Positions 8,910 through 19,445 are shown, counted from the stretch's first letter. The stretch is DNA of 64,000 bases from Streptomyces sp. HUAS ZL42 (GCF_040782645.1 NZ_CP160403.1:7661001-7725000), one strand, 5' to 3'. Program-made: numbers and translations. Notes: a model not told the origin generated them from the sequence alone.

Positions 8910-9866
8910 ATGGACATCAGCGTGGTCGCCGTGGCGCGGGAGGACGACGGTCCCGTCGACGAGCCGGTGCGGGTGGCAGCGCTGGCCGACCGGCTCGGCT
9001 ACCGCGAGGTGTGGGCCGGAGAGGGACCCACGTGGGACGCGTTCGTCCTCGCCACGGCGATCGGGTGGGTCACGGGGCGGGTCACGGTGACCGCCGGGCC
9101 CGTGCCGGTGTCCGTGCGCGACCCGTACACGATCGCCCGGGGCGCGTCCTCGGTCGCGGCCGTCCTCGGCCGGCCCGTCGGCGTGGCGCTCGGGACGTCC
9201 AGCAGACGGGTGGTCGAGGGTGTGCACGGGCGGCCCCGCGTCCGGCCCGCGGCCGTCCTGGAGGAGACCGCGGCCGCCGTGCGCGGCCTCCTGCACGGTG
9301 TGCCGGGCGAGCCGGTCGTGCCCGGCAGCGGCTTCCGGCGCCGCCTCGCGCCACCCGGCGGCCCGCTCACCGTGGCGGCATTCGGCGACCGCGCGATCGC
9401 CACCGCCGCCGCGCACGCCGACCGCATGCTGCTCGATCTCGTCTCCCCGGAGCAGGTGCGCGAACTGCGCGCCAAGATGCTCCGGGCCGCGGCACGGGCG
9501 GGTCGTACGCCGCCGACGCTCGCCGCCTGGCTGCCTGCCGCCGTCGATCCTGAGCCCGCCTCCCTCGACCAGATCCTGCGCAGCATCGCCGGGTATCTGA
9601 CGGTGCCGGGCTACCGCGACATGTTCATCGCGGCGGGCTTCGGCGAGGCCGTGGAACTGGCCGCCGGCGGCACCGGGACCGACATCCTGCTGCGGGCCCT
9701 CCCCCCGACGGCGGCGCGCGCCGTCGGCCTGGTCGGCGATCTCGACACGGTACGCGCCCGCATCGAGACCTACGCCGAGGCCGGGCTCGACGAGATCGCC
9801 CTCGTCCCGGCGACGGCGGCCGATCCGGCGGGAGAGCGGACGCTCACGGCCCTCAGGCCGGCGTGA
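8910..9866 (+). CDS. LLM-class F420/flavin-dependent oxidoreductase
   Basis: 318 residues with the luciferase-like TIM-barrel pattern: MDISVVAV strand, ..RLGYREVWAGEGPTWDAFVLATAI, then VTAGPVPVSVRDPYTIARGASSVAAVLGRPVGVALGTSS, typical of F420- or FMN-using monooxygenase/reductases in actinobacteria. The C-terminal TYAEAGLDEIALVPA closes the barrel. There is no Shine-Dalgarno at ATG 8910, and TAGCGG ends seven bases upstream, compatible with leaderless translation. It is divergent from the PucR gene and its 3' end overlaps the convergent FAD-oxidase gene by 14 bp. Substrate unknown. Confidence 0.85.
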   Translation: MDISVVAVAREDDGPVDEPVRVAALADRLGYREVWAGEGPTWDAFVLATAIGWVTGRVTVTAGPVPVSVRDPYTIARGASSVAAVLGRPVGVALGTSSRRVVEGVHGRPRVRPAAVLEETAAAVRGLLHGVPGEPVVPGSGFRRRLAPPGGPLTVAAFGDRAIATAAAHADRMLLDLVSPEQVRELRAKMLRAAARAGRTPPTLAAWLPAAVDPEPASLDQILRSIAGYLTVPGYRDMFIAAGFGEAVELAAGGTGTDILLRALPPTAARAVGLVGDLDTVRARIETYAEAGLDEIALVPATAADPAGERTLTALRPA

Positions 9867-11235
9867 TGTTGTGGTTGAAGCGGAACACGTTGTCGGGGTC
9901 GTAGCGCCGCTTCAGCTCGGCCAGCCTCCGGGTGTTCTCGGCACCCAGGCCGGCCACCACCCGCTCCGCGCCCTCGTCGCCGATGAAGTTGAGGTAGGCC
10001 GCGCCGGTGCTCCACGGCCGCACGTCGGCGCGGACGTCCCGGACCCACTGGATCGCCCGCTCGTCGTCGGCCGGCTCCTCCCAGATGCCGAAGGGGTGCA
10101 CGACCCACGGGGCGTCCCGGAACGCGACGGGGTATTCGGCGGGACCGTCTGCGACCGCGCCGCCCTGCGGGAACAGCACGTGCTGGGTCCCCGTCGGCAC
10201 GGGCATGCTGTGCGCCCGGGCGCAGAAGACCTCGACGAGGTCGTCGGGCAGCCCGGTCAGGTACTCCGCCGACCAGTAGTTCCGCATCCCGGGCGGATCG
10301 TCGATCATGCACTGGACGTCGGCGTACGGCATCGCCCCGACGATCTCCGCCTCGTGCGGCAGCGCCAGCAGCGGCTGGGCCAGCTTGCGCATGTCCTCCT
10401 CGGCACCGGCGTACGTCAGCAGCGCGGCGCACACCAGCTTCCCCACCAGCCGCACCGGTACGAACTCCTCGAGCGGGGCGGTGAGATACAGGACACCGCC
10501 GCCCACCTCCCACGGACCGGCCTCGATGATCTCGCGGAAGGTGCGGATCACGTCGTCGCCGAACTCGGGCAGGTACAGGACCATGGCGATGGAGAACGCG
10601 GGCAGTTCGTGCAGCTTCAGCGTGAGCGCGGTGGCGACGCCGAAGTTGCCGCCGCCCCCGTGCAGGGCCCAGAACAGGTCCGCGTTCTCGTCGGCGTTGG
10701 CGTGGATCCGCTCGCCGTCGGCGGTGACCAGCTCGACGCCGAGCAGGTTGTCGATCGCGAGCCCGCAGTAGCGGTCCAGCCAGCCCGTGCCGCCTCCGAG
10801 GACGAAGCCGCCCACGCCGGTGGTGGAGGCCCGGCCGCCCGTGGTCGCGAGGCCGTACGGCTGGGTGGCACGGTCCATGTCGCTCATCGTGGCGCCGCCC
10901 GCGAGACGTATCGCCTCTGCCGCGGGATCGACGGTGACCGCGCGCATGTGACGCAGATCCACGACCAGACCGCCGTCGTTCGACGCCATCCCCGCCACGC
11001 TGTGCCCGCCGCCGCGCACGGCGATGTCCAGGTCCAGCTCCCGGCCGAAGCGCACGGCGCGCACCACGTCGTTCTCGTCCACGCACTGCGCGATCACCGC
11101 CGGGCGCCGGTCGATCATCGCGTTGAAGACGCTGCGGGCCTCGTCGTAGCCCGGATCCCCCGGAGCGAACACGTCGCCGACCAGATCCTCACGCAGCGCG
11201 GCGAGGGCCGCGCCCGCCTTCGAGTGGGAAGCCAT
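9853..11235 (-). CDS. BBE-like FAD-linked oxidase
   Basis: 460 residues. The PCMH FAD-binding domain is clear: RGGGHSVAGMA carries the His that is covalently joined to FAD in this family, followed by TTGVGGFVLGGGTGWLDRYCG; the Cys that gives bicovalent flavin in berberine-bridge enzymes is absent from the G-x-C-x-x-V-G position, so a mono-covalent flavin is expected. The C-terminal BBE motif ends RRYDPDNVFRFNHNITPA. These enzymes oxidise sugars, alcohols or secondary-metabolite intermediates with O2. It lies tail to tail with the LLM oxidoreductase; no operon partner. Confidence 0.9.
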   Translation of the reverse strand: MASHSKAGAALAALREDLVGDVFAPGDPGYDEARSVFNAMIDRRPAVIAQCVDENDVVRAVRFGRELDLDIAVRGGGHSVAGMASNDGGLVVDLRHMRAVTVDPAAEAIRLAGGATMSDMDRATQPYGLATTGGRASTTGVGGFVLGGGTGWLDRYCGLAIDNLLGVELVTADGERIHANADENADLFWALHGGGGNFGVATALTLKLHELPAFSIAMVLYLPEFGDDVIRTFREIIEAGPWEVGGGVLYLTAPLEEFVPVRLVGKLVCAALLTYAGAEEDMRKLAQPLLALPHEAEIVGAMPYADVQCMIDDPPGMRNYWSAEYLTGLPDDLVEVFCARAHSMPVPTGTQHVLFPQGGAVADGPAEYPVAFRDAPWVVHPFGIWEEPADDERAIQWVRDVRADVRPWSTGAAYLNFIGDEGAERVVAGLGAENTRRLAELKRRYDPDNVFRFNHNITPA

Positions 11236-11304
11236 AGCAGCCCCCTTCCGGACAGGGGCAGTCGTCTGTTTCCAGGCTAGGCGGGCCCGACCGGTGAGTC
11301 CTGT

Positions 11305-13131
11305 TCAGCCGCCGTACGCGCCGGAAGCCGTCAGCCGCAGGGCCGTGTCGATCAGCGGAACGTGGCTGAAGGCCTGCGGGAAGTTGCCGACCTGGCGCTT
11401 CAGGCGCGGGTCCCACTCCTCGGCCAGCAGCCCGAGGTCGTTGCGCAGCGACAGCAGCTTCTCGAACAGCTTGCGGGCCTCGTCGACGCGGCCGATCATC
11501 GCGAGGTCGTCCGCCATCCAGAACGAGCAGGCGAGGAAGGCCCCTTCGTCACCGGGCAGCCCGTCGACGCCCTCGTCGTCGCCCTGCGTCGGGTAGCGCA
11601 GGATGAAGCCGTCCGGCGTGGAGAGCTCGCGCTGGATCGCCTCGATGGTGCCGATGACGCGCTTGTCGTCGGGCGGCAGGAAGCCCATCTGCGGGATCAG
11701 CAGCAGCGAGGCGTCCAGCTCCTTCGAGCCGTACGACTGAGTGAAGGTGTTGCGCTCCTTGTCGTAGCCCTTCTCGCACACGTCCCGGTGGATGTCGTCG
11801 CGCAGTTCGCGCCACTTCTCCAGCGGACCGTCCGCGTCCCCGGACTCGATCAGCTTGATCGTGCGGTCGACCGCCACCCAGGCCATGACCTTGGAGTGCA
11901 CGAAGTGGCGGCGCGGCCCGCGCACCTCCCAGATGCCCTCGTCCGGCTCGTCCCAGTGGTCCTCCAGGTAGCGGATCAGCTTCAGCTGGAGCAGGGAGGC
12001 GTAGTCGCTGCGGGCCAGGCCCGTCATGTGCCCAAGGTGCAGGGCCTCGGTGACCTCGCCGTACACGTCCAGCTGGAGCTGGTGCGCGGCGCCGTTGCCG
12101 ACCCGGACCGGCGCGGAGTTCTCGTAGCCGGGCAGCCAGTCCAGCTCCGCCTCGCCCAGCTCGCGCTCACCCGCGATGCCGTACATGATCTGCAGGTTCT
12201 CGGGGTCGCCGGCGACCGCGCGCAGCAGCCACTCGCGCCAGGCACGGGCCTCGTCGCGATAGCCGGTGCGCAGCAGGGAGGACAGGGTGATCGCCGCGTC
12301 GCGCAGCCACGTGTAGCGGTAGTCCCAGTTGCGGACGCCGCCGATGTCCTCGGGGAGGGAGGTGGTGGGGGCGGCGACGATGCCGCCGGTGGGGGCGTAC
12401 GTCAGGGCCTTCAGCGTGATCAGGGAGCGGATCACGGCCTCGCGGTACGGTCCGTGGTACGTACAGTGCTCCACCCACTCCCGCCAGAACTCCTCCGTCG
12501 CCTCCAGCGACTGCTCCGGCTCCGGCAGCGGCGGCGGCTCCTTGTGCGAGGGCTGCCAGGAGATGGTGAACGCGAGCCGGTCACCCGGGGCGACCGTGAA
12601 GTCCGTGTACGTCGTCAGTGACTTGCCGTAGGTCTCGCACTCCGTGTCGAACCACACGGAGTCCGGGCCCGCCACGGCCACGGTGCGCCCCTCGTGCTTG
12701 TGCACCCACGGGACGACACGGCCGTACGAGAAACGCATCCGCAGCGCGGAACGCATCGGGACGCGGCCGGAGACGCCCTCCACGATCCGGATCAGCTGCG
12801 GGGCGCCGTCACGCGGAGGCATGAAGTCGATCACCCGGACCGTGCCGCGCGGGGTGTCCCACTCGGACTCCAGGATCAGCGAGTCGCCTCGGTAGCTGCG
12901 CCGGGCCGCGGTGGGCGGCTGCGCGTCGGAGGCGTGCGCGGGGCCGAGACGCCAGAAGCCGTGCTCCTCGGTGCCCAGCAGACCGGCGAAGATGGCATGC
13001 GAGTCGAAGCGCGGCAGGCACAGCCAGTCCACCGTGCCGTCACGGCAGACCAGCGCTGCTGTCTGCATGTCTCCGATGAGTGCGTAGTCTTCGATGCGCC
13101 CGGCCACGTGCATCTCCAGTCGAACGGCCAC
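11305..13131 (-). CDS. glycoside hydrolase family 15 protein (trehalase/glucoamylase type)
   Basis: 608 residues. The N-terminal super-sandwich domain begins GRIEDYALIGDMQTAALVCRDG and the (alpha/alpha)6 barrel contains GVRNWDYRYTWLRDAA, IWEVRGPRRHFVHSKVMAWVAVDR and NFPQAFSHVPLIDTALRL, which match mycobacterial GH15 trehalases. A cytoplasmic role in trehalose or glucan turnover is inferred. Annotated from GTG 13131 (sequence MAVRLEMHVAGRIEDYAL); an ATG at 13113 is an alternative with a poor ribosome site. No signal peptide. A stable hairpin at 13136-13149 lies immediately ahead of the GTG and contains its only purine-rich ribosome site. Gene stands alone. Confidence 0.88.
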   Translation of the reverse strand: MAVRLEMHVAGRIEDYALIGDMQTAALVCRDGTVDWLCLPRFDSHAIFAGLLGTEEHGFWRLGPAHASDAQPPTAARRSYRGDSLILESEWDTPRGTVRVIDFMPPRDGAPQLIRIVEGVSGRVPMRSALRMRFSYGRVVPWVHKHEGRTVAVAGPDSVWFDTECETYGKSLTTYTDFTVAPGDRLAFTISWQPSHKEPPPLPEPEQSLEATEEFWREWVEHCTYHGPYREAVIRSLITLKALTYAPTGGIVAAPTTSLPEDIGGVRNWDYRYTWLRDAAITLSSLLRTGYRDEARAWREWLLRAVAGDPENLQIMYGIAGERELGEAELDWLPGYENSAPVRVGNGAAHQLQLDVYGEVTEALHLGHMTGLARSDYASLLQLKLIRYLEDHWDEPDEGIWEVRGPRRHFVHSKVMAWVAVDRTIKLIESGDADGPLEKWRELRDDIHRDVCEKGYDKERNTFTQSYGSKELDASLLLIPQMGFLPPDDKRVIGTIEAIQRELSTPDGFILRYPTQGDDEGVDGLPGDEGAFLACSFWMADDLAMIGRVDEARKLFEKLLSLRNDLGLLAEEWDPRLKRQVGNFPQAFSHVPLIDTALRLTASGAYGG

Positions 13132-13564
13132 GTCACCCCCGAAAGGGGGCTGTCGCTAGTGAGGTCAAGGGGTCGTTGTACTGCGTCGTTGAGCGGTGAA
13201 GCAAAGCAGTCGCTCCAGCCGTATGGCAAAACGACAATTACTGCTCAACGAACTGACGAGCTCTAGTTGTTCCGGTATGTACGGGCGGGGGTGGTGCCGT
13301 GTTACCCGGCCGGGCTCGGCAGCGAGTGTCCGAGCAGGATACGACGCACGTAGATGATCTGCGTGCCGCTCCGGGCAACGCGGGTGGGCCGGTCGGGTGA
13401 GCGAAGGGTGAGCGGCGCGCGGGCCGTACGCACCCGTGTCGGCGCGTGCGCGGAGCGTGGCCGGAAGCCAGGGCCCGTCGGCGCTGATACCCTGGTAGCC
13501 CGTGGACCGGTGGGAGAGAAACCCCCGAACCGCACCCCCAGACCGCGACCACGGGAGCCCCCTC
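13132..13564. other. intergenic region between GH15 gene and pyrG
   Basis: This 433-bp divergent spacer must hold promoters for both genes. Visible features are the hairpin at 13136-13149 and a 9-bp inverted repeat, TCGTTGAGC (13186-13194) and GCTCAACGA (13243-13251), with a further TCGTTG copy at 13172-13177. A TACCCT hexamer at 13489-13494 is a weak -10 candidate for pyrG. I see no open reading frame with convincing codon use, and no RNA gene. Confidence 0.5.
13136..13149 (-). promoter_or_regulatory. C5-GAAA-G5 hairpin overlapping the GH15 ribosome site
   Basis: CCCCC-GAAA-GGGGG ends four bases before the GTG start of the GH15 gene. On the transcribed strand the G-run of the hairpin is the only Shine-Dalgarno-like sequence, so folding would hide it. 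Whether it regulates translation or is a decayed terminator is unknown. Confidence 0.45.
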
Positions 13565-15232
13565 TTGGCCATGCCGGCTTTTCGAAACAGCGCAGCCACG
13601 ACGACCAAGCACATCTTCGTCACCGGGGGTGTCGCCTCCTCTCTCGGCAAGGGTCTGACCGCCTCCAGCCTCGGCATGCTGCTCAAGGCGCGGGGTCTGC
13701 GAGTCGTGATGCAGAAGCTCGACCCGTATCTGAACGTCGACCCGGGCACCATGAACCCGTTCCAGCACGGCGAGGTCTTCGTCACCAACGACGGCGCCGA
13801 GACCGACCTGGACATCGGACACTACGAGCGCTTCCTCGACCGCGACCTGGACGGCTCCGCCAATGTCACTACAGGCCAGGTCTACTCGACGGTGATCGCC
13901 AAGGAGCGGCGCGGTGAGTACCTGGGCGACACCGTGCAGGTCATCCCGCACATCACCAACGAAATCAAGCATCGCATCCGCCGCATGGCGACGGACGAGG
14001 TGGACGTCGTCATCACCGAGGTCGGCGGCACCGTCGGTGACATCGAGTCCCTGCCGTTCCTGGAGACGGTCCGCCAGGTCCGTCACGAGGTCGGCCGTGA
14101 CAACGTCTTCGTCGTCCACATCTCGCTCCTGCCGTACATCGGCCCCTCGGGAGAGCTGAAGACGAAGCCGACCCAGCACTCGGTTGCGGCCCTGCGCAAC
14201 ATCGGTATCCAGCCGGACGCGATCGTGCTGCGCTGCGACCGCGAGGTGCCGACCGCGATCAAGCGCAAGATCTCGCTGATGTGCGACGTCGACGAGGCGG
14301 CCGTGGTCGCCTGCCCCGACGCCCGCTCGATCTACGACATCCCGAAGACCGTGCACGGCGAGGGCCTGGACGCCTATGTCGTCCGCAAGCTGGACCTGCC
14401 GTTCCGCGACGTGGACTGGACGACCTGGGACGACCTGCTCGACCGCGTCCACAACCCCGACCACGAGATCACCCTCGCCCTGGTCGGCAAGTACATCGAC
14501 CTGCCCGACGCCTACCTCTCGGTCACCGAGGCGCTGCGCGCGGGCGGCTTCGCCAACAGGGCCCGCGTGAAGATCAAGTGGGTCACGTCCGACGACTGCA
14601 AGACCCCGGCGGGCGCCAAGGCGCAGCTCGCCGACGTCGACGGCATCTGCGTCCCGGGCGGCTTCGGCGACCGCGGTGTGCTCGGCAAGGTCGGCGCGAT
14701 CCGCTACGCCCGCGAGAACAGGATCCCGCTGCTCGGCCTGTGCCTGGGTCTGCAGTGCATCGTGATCGAGGCGGCCCGCAACCTCGCCGACATCTCCGAC
14801 GCCAACTCCACCGAGTTCGACCCGGCCACCGCCCACCCGGTCATCTCGACCATGGCCGAGCAGCTCGACATCGTCGCCGGCGAGGGCGACATGGGCGGCA
14901 CGATGCGCCTGGGCATGTACCCCGCCAAGCTCGCCGAGGGCTCCATCGTGCGCGAGGTGTACGACGGCAAGGAGTACGTGGAGGAGCGGCACCGCCACCG
15001 GTACGAGGTGAACAACTCCTACCGCGCCGAGCTGGAGAAGAAGGCGGGCATCCTGTTCTCCGGCACCTCGCCGGACGGCAAGCTCGTCGAGTACGTCGAG
15101 TACCCGCGTGACGTCCACCCCTACCTGGTCGCCACGCAGGCGCACCCCGAGCTGCGCTCGCGGCCGACGCGTCCGCATCCGCTGTTCGCCGGTCTGGTGA
15201 AGGCCGCGGTCGAGCGGAAGAGTTCCAAGTAA
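13565..15232 (+). CDS. pyrG: CTP synthase
   Basis: 555 residues; makes CTP from UTP, glutamine and ATP. The synthase domain begins [23 protein letters not shown] and contains the [21 protein letters not shown] active region; the glutaminase domain has the nucleophile in GLCLGLQC (Cys about 393) and ends with [18 protein letters not shown] 13565 is placed 7 nt after GGGAG (13553-13557); ATG 13571 in frame is also possible and gives [16 protein letters not shown]. The reading frame is open back to 13502 but without a good ribosome site. The gene is followed by a textbook intrinsic terminator and then a Nudix gene. Regulation by a nucleotide-sensing leader is possible but not demonstrated. Confidence 0.96.
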   Translation: MAMPAFRNSAATTTKHIFVTGGVASSLGKGLTASSLGMLLKARGLRVVMQKLDPYLNVDPGTMNPFQHGEVFVTNDGAETDLDIGHYERFLDRDLDGSANVTTGQVYSTVIAKERRGEYLGDTVQVIPHITNEIKHRIRRMATDEVDVVITEVGGTVGDIESLPFLETVRQVRHEVGRDNVFVVHISLLPYIGPSGELKTKPTQHSVAALRNIGIQPDAIVLRCDREVPTAIKRKISLMCDVDEAAVVACPDARSIYDIPKTVHGEGLDAYVVRKLDLPFRDVDWTTWDDLLDRVHNPDHEITLALVGKYIDLPDAYLSVTEALRAGGFANRARVKIKWVTSDDCKTPAGAKAQLADVDGICVPGGFGDRGVLGKVGAIRYARENRIPLLGLCLGLQCIVIEAARNLADISDANSTEFDPATAHPVISTMAEQLDIVAGEGDMGGTMRLGMYPAKLAEGSIVREVYDGKEYVEERHRHRYEVNNSYRAELEKKAGILFSGTSPDGKLVEYVEYPRDVHPYLVATQAHPELRSRPTRPHPLFAGLVKAAVERKSSK

Positions 15233-15249
15233 CACAACGGTTGTACGGT

Positions 15250-15296
15250 GGCCGGGGTGCGCGCATTCAAAAGGTGGGCGCCCCGGTCTCTTTTTT
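15250..15296 (+). terminator. intrinsic terminator of pyrG
   Basis: The arms 15250-15262 and 15276-15288 pair over 11 positions (two G-T pairs), and are followed by TCTTTTTT (15289-15296). A real U-tract is uncommon in such GC-rich genomes, so this is a confident rho-independent stop, 18 bp after the pyrG stop codon. Confidence 0.85.
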
Positions 15297-15315
15297 GTGT
15301 GTGGAAGGACAGGAC

Positions 15316-15942
15316 ATGACGATCAAGGACACCCCCGAGCAGTGGGAGATCCGGGCGACGGAGACCCCCTTCGTGGGCAACAAGACCTCGGTCCGCACGG
15401 ACGAGGTGGTCATGCCCGACGGCTCGGTGGTCCGCCGCGACTACCAGGTCCACCCCGGCTCCGTGGCCGTCCTCGCCCTCGACGGCGAAGGCCGTGTCCT
15501 GCTCATCAAGCAGTACCGCCACCCCGTGCGCCACAAGCTGTGGGAGATCCCGGCCGGCCTCCTCGACGTGCCCGGCGAGAACCCGCTGCACGCGGCCCAG
15601 CGCGAGCTGTACGAGGAAGCGCACGTCAAGGCCGAGGACTGGCGGGTCCTGACCGACGTCTACACCACGCCCGGCGGCTGCGACGAGGCCGTACGGATCT
15701 TCCTGGCCCGTGATCTGTCCGAGGCGGACGGGCAGCGCTTCGAGGTCGAGGACGAGGAGGCCGACCTGGAGCACGCGCGCGTGCCCCTCGACGAGCTCGT
15801 CCGGGGCGTGCTCGCGGGCGAGCTGCACAACAACTGCCTCGTCGTCGGCGTCCTCTCGCTGGTCGCCGCGCGGAACGGCGACGGGCTCGAGGCGCTGCGC
15901 CCGGCGGAGGCGCCCTGGCCTGCGCGTCCCTACGAGTCCTGA
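15316..15942 (+). CDS. Nudix hydrolase, ADP-ribose pyrophosphatase type
   Basis: 208 residues. The Nudix box runs from GLLDVPGEN to RELYEEAHV: Gly, the first Glu and the REL-x-EE core are present, but the usual final Gly is His (EEAHV), a variant I recall from streptomycete homologues. The upstream LIKQYRHPVRHKLWEIPAG and downstream DVYTTPGGCDEAVRIFLARDL fit ADP-ribose pyrophosphatases (ADPRase), which split ADP-ribose to AMP and ribose-5-phosphate. ATG 15316 follows GGAAGGACAGGA. The gene lies after the pyrG terminator and is followed by a hairpin at 15951-15990, so it is probably monocistronic. Confidence 0.9.
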   Translation: MTIKDTPEQWEIRATETPFVGNKTSVRTDEVVMPDGSVVRRDYQVHPGSVAVLALDGEGRVLLIKQYRHPVRHKLWEIPAGLLDVPGENPLHAAQRELYEEAHVKAEDWRVLTDVYTTPGGCDEAVRIFLARDLSEADGQRFEVEDEEADLEHARVPLDELVRGVLAGELHNNCLVVGVLSLVAARNGDGLEALRPAEAPWPARPYES

Positions 15943-15950
15943 ACCCAATA

Positions 15951-15990
15951 CGTCCCCGGTGTGACGATCGCCTGATCCGATCGGGGGACG
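15951..15990 (+). terminator. hairpin after the Nudix gene
   Basis: CGTCCCC (15951-15957) pairs with GGGGACG (15984-15990), and CGATCG (15965-15970) with CGATCG (15978-15983), leaving a 7-base bulge on the 5' side. It starts 9 bp after the stop codon. No U-tract. Confidence 0.55.
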
Positions 15991-16108
15991 TCCCTGCCGT
16001 GCCCGCCGTGCTCCACACGGATCGTCGCAGAGCGTGAACTAGGCTCTGGAAACGCCCGATCCGGAGTCCCGGCGGGCTTGCGCGTGCGGTGGGACGGGAG
16101 TGTGGCCC

Positions 16109-18184
16109 GTGACGGATCAGGCGGTCGACGCGGACGGTGTGCAGCTGTCGGGACACACGGCCGCGAAGGGACATTTCCTGGGCCGCACACGGGAGTTGAA
16201 GGAGCTGCGCGCCGACATCGAGCGCGCCGGACTGGACACCCTCTCCGGAAAGAAGGCTCCACGCGCGCGCGTGCTTCTCATCGCGGGCCGTCCCGGATCC
16301 GGCCGTACGGCGCTCGCCGAGGAACTCGTACGGCAGGTCGCCGACCGGTACGCGGACGGGGTGCTGCGGGTCCGGCTGAGCGACCCCGACGGCACGCCCG
16401 TGCCCGTCGGGCGTGCCGCCCGCGAACTCCTCGCCGCCCTGGAGCTGCCGGCCCCGCCCGGGGCCGGCGAGGACATCCTCACCGAGGCACTGCGCGACGC
16501 CCTCGCCGACCGGCGCGCGCTGCTCCTGCTCGACGACGCGGCCGACGCCGCACAGGTCGACGCTCTGCTGCCGGACACCCCGGACTGCCTGGTCGTCGCC
16601 GTCTCCGGCGGCCCGCTCACCGGCATCTCCGACGTGCGTCCCTGCACCCTCGGCGGACTCGACACCAAGTCCGCCCTCGAACTGCTGACCAGGCACACCG
16701 GTTCGGTCCGCATCACGGTCGACCCGCGGGCCGCCGAGGGGCTCGTCGAGGAGTGCCAGGCGCAGCCGGCCGCGCTGATGCTGGCCGGTGGCTGGCTCGC
16801 CGCCCGCCCCAAGGCCGCCGTCGCCGACCTCGCCAAACACCTGCGTGCCGACGGCAACGAGGGCACACCCCTCGGCCGGGTCTTCCGGCTCGCCTACTCC
16901 GCGCTGCCCGCCGGCCACGCCCGGACACTGCGACTGCTCGCCCTCGCCCCGGCCGGCCTGGTGGACCCGCACACCGCGTCCGCGCTGGCCGGCAGCTCGG
17001 TCAGCCGGGCCCGCACCGCCCTCGACGACCTGGTCGCCCTGGGCCTGCTGCGGGCCGTGGACTCGCCCCTGCCCCAGTACGAGGTCCCCGGCTGCCTGTA
17101 CCCCCTGCTCAAGGGCCTCGCCGAGAGCCAGGACCGCCCCGCCGAACTGCAGCTGGCGCGTGCCCGCATGCTGGAGCGGACGGTCCGGCTGCTGCAGTCC
17201 TGCCGGGCGATCACCGAGACGGACGACCCCGGGGCCCGGGAGAAGCTCCAGGGCATGCCCAAGGCCCTGCGCTTTCCCACCCCGCGGGCGGCCGCCGACT
17301 GGCTGCGGATCCGCAGGCCCGCCCTGCTCGCCTCGGCCCGGCTGGCGGTGGCCGACGGGGAGCTCGACACCCTGGCCCGGCGTCTGATGGCCCAGCTGGT
17401 CAGGGCGATGGTCGCGCATTCCGGCACGCAGGCGGCGGCACCCGACCTGTACGACATCCACCGCCTCGTGCTCGGCGTGGCCGAGCGCCGCGGCCTGCCC
17501 CGGGAGAAGGCCGCCGCCCTGCTGAACCTCGCCGACCTGGACGCCGGAACCGGCCGTACGAAGGAGGCGCTGGCGCGGTATCGGGCGGCTCTGGACGCCG
17601 GACGCGAGGCGAACGACCCGTATGCGACTGGCCGCGCGATGGAATCCGTAGGCGGCGCCCACCTGGAGCTCGGGGACTACGACCGGGCCGCCGACTGGTT
17701 CGGCCGGGCCCTCGCCCAGCGGCTCGCCCGCGACGAGCGCGCGGACGCCGCCCGGCTCTACGGCCGTATCGCCGCCGCCCACACCTACGCGGGCCGCTAC
17801 GGCGAGGCGTTGCGGGGCTGGCGCGCGGCGGTCGCCGGGCATCGCAAGAGCGGCGATGTGGCCGCCCAGGCCCGGGCCTTGAGCGAGCTGGCCCGTGTCC
17901 AGGAGTACGCGGGCCGGCCCGAGGAATCGCTGCGCACCTGCCAGGAGGCCGTGGAGTGGGCGCGTTACGCCGAGGACGCACGGCTGCAGGCCGCGCTGCA
18001 CCTGCGGCTCGCGGACACGCTGGAGCGCCTCGGCGACCCCGCGGCGGCCCGGATGCACCGGGGCACGGCCGAGCGGATGCTGGGGGAGGAGCTCCAGGAG
18101 CGTGATCCGGCCGCGGAGCCCGACCCTGACTCGGAACAAGACGCTAACGCCTACGAAATCCGCAGCACACCCGCTGAAGATTGA
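16109..18184 (+). CDS. STAND/NB-ARC-like ATPase with TPR repeats
   Basis: 691 residues. An AAA-like N-terminal ATPase (about 20-290) has the P-loop GRPGSGRTALAEELV, in which Arg stands where Walker A normally has Lys, and a Walker B strand ALLLLDDAADAAQ. A winged-helix-like middle segment follows, then TPR repeats from about 460 (KAAALLNLADLDAG, GRAMESVGGAHLELGDYDRAADWFGRAL, ARLYGRIAAAHTYAGRYGEALRGW, QARALSELARVQEYAGRPEESLRTC). This is the architecture of AfsR/SARP C-terminal parts without the DNA-binding domain. GTG 16109 is preceded by GGGAG (16096-16100). It precedes ald by 136 bp. Partner and signal are unknown. Confidence 0.82.
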   Translation: MTDQAVDADGVQLSGHTAAKGHFLGRTRELKELRADIERAGLDTLSGKKAPRARVLLIAGRPGSGRTALAEELVRQVADRYADGVLRVRLSDPDGTPVPVGRAARELLAALELPAPPGAGEDILTEALRDALADRRALLLLDDAADAAQVDALLPDTPDCLVVAVSGGPLTGISDVRPCTLGGLDTKSALELLTRHTGSVRITVDPRAAEGLVEECQAQPAALMLAGGWLAARPKAAVADLAKHLRADGNEGTPLGRVFRLAYSALPAGHARTLRLLALAPAGLVDPHTASALAGSSVSRARTALDDLVALGLLRAVDSPLPQYEVPGCLYPLLKGLAESQDRPAELQLARARMLERTVRLLQSCRAITETDDPGAREKLQGMPKALRFPTPRAAADWLRIRRPALLASARLAVADGELDTLARRLMAQLVRAMVAHSGTQAAAPDLYDIHRLVLGVAERRGLPREKAAALLNLADLDAGTGRTKEALARYRAALDAGREANDPYATGRAMESVGGAHLELGDYDRAADWFGRALAQRLARDERADAARLYGRIAAAHTYAGRYGEALRGWRAAVAGHRKSGDVAAQARALSELARVQEYAGRPEESLRTCQEAVEWARYAEDARLQAALHLRLADTLERLGDPAAARMHRGTAERMLGEELQERDPAAEPDPDSEQDANAYEIRSTPAED

Positions 18185-18187
18185 TGC

Positions 18188-18225
18188 AATGAAAGGCTAG
18201 ACAGCGGGAACACCTTCATTAGACT
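18188..18225 (+). promoter_or_regulatory. candidate ald promoter with overlapping inverted repeat
   Basis: TAGACA (18198-18203) and TAGACT (18220-18225) are separated by 16 bp and resemble -35 and -10 boxes about 100 bp upstream of ald. The region is bracketed by AATGAAAGG (18188-18196) and CCTTCATT (18213-18220), an inverted repeat with one bulged A, which would make a repressor/activator site overlapping the promoter. Both are inferred from sequence only. Confidence 0.4.
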
Positions 18226-18320
18226 GGCTCTGCCGCACGTTCTCCTGCGGTCTCTCCCGGTGTGCCCGTGCGCGTCCGGGTATGCCTAGTAATGCCCCCA
18301 CACCCTCTGAGCCAAGGACC

Positions 18321-19445
<1,125 letters not shown>

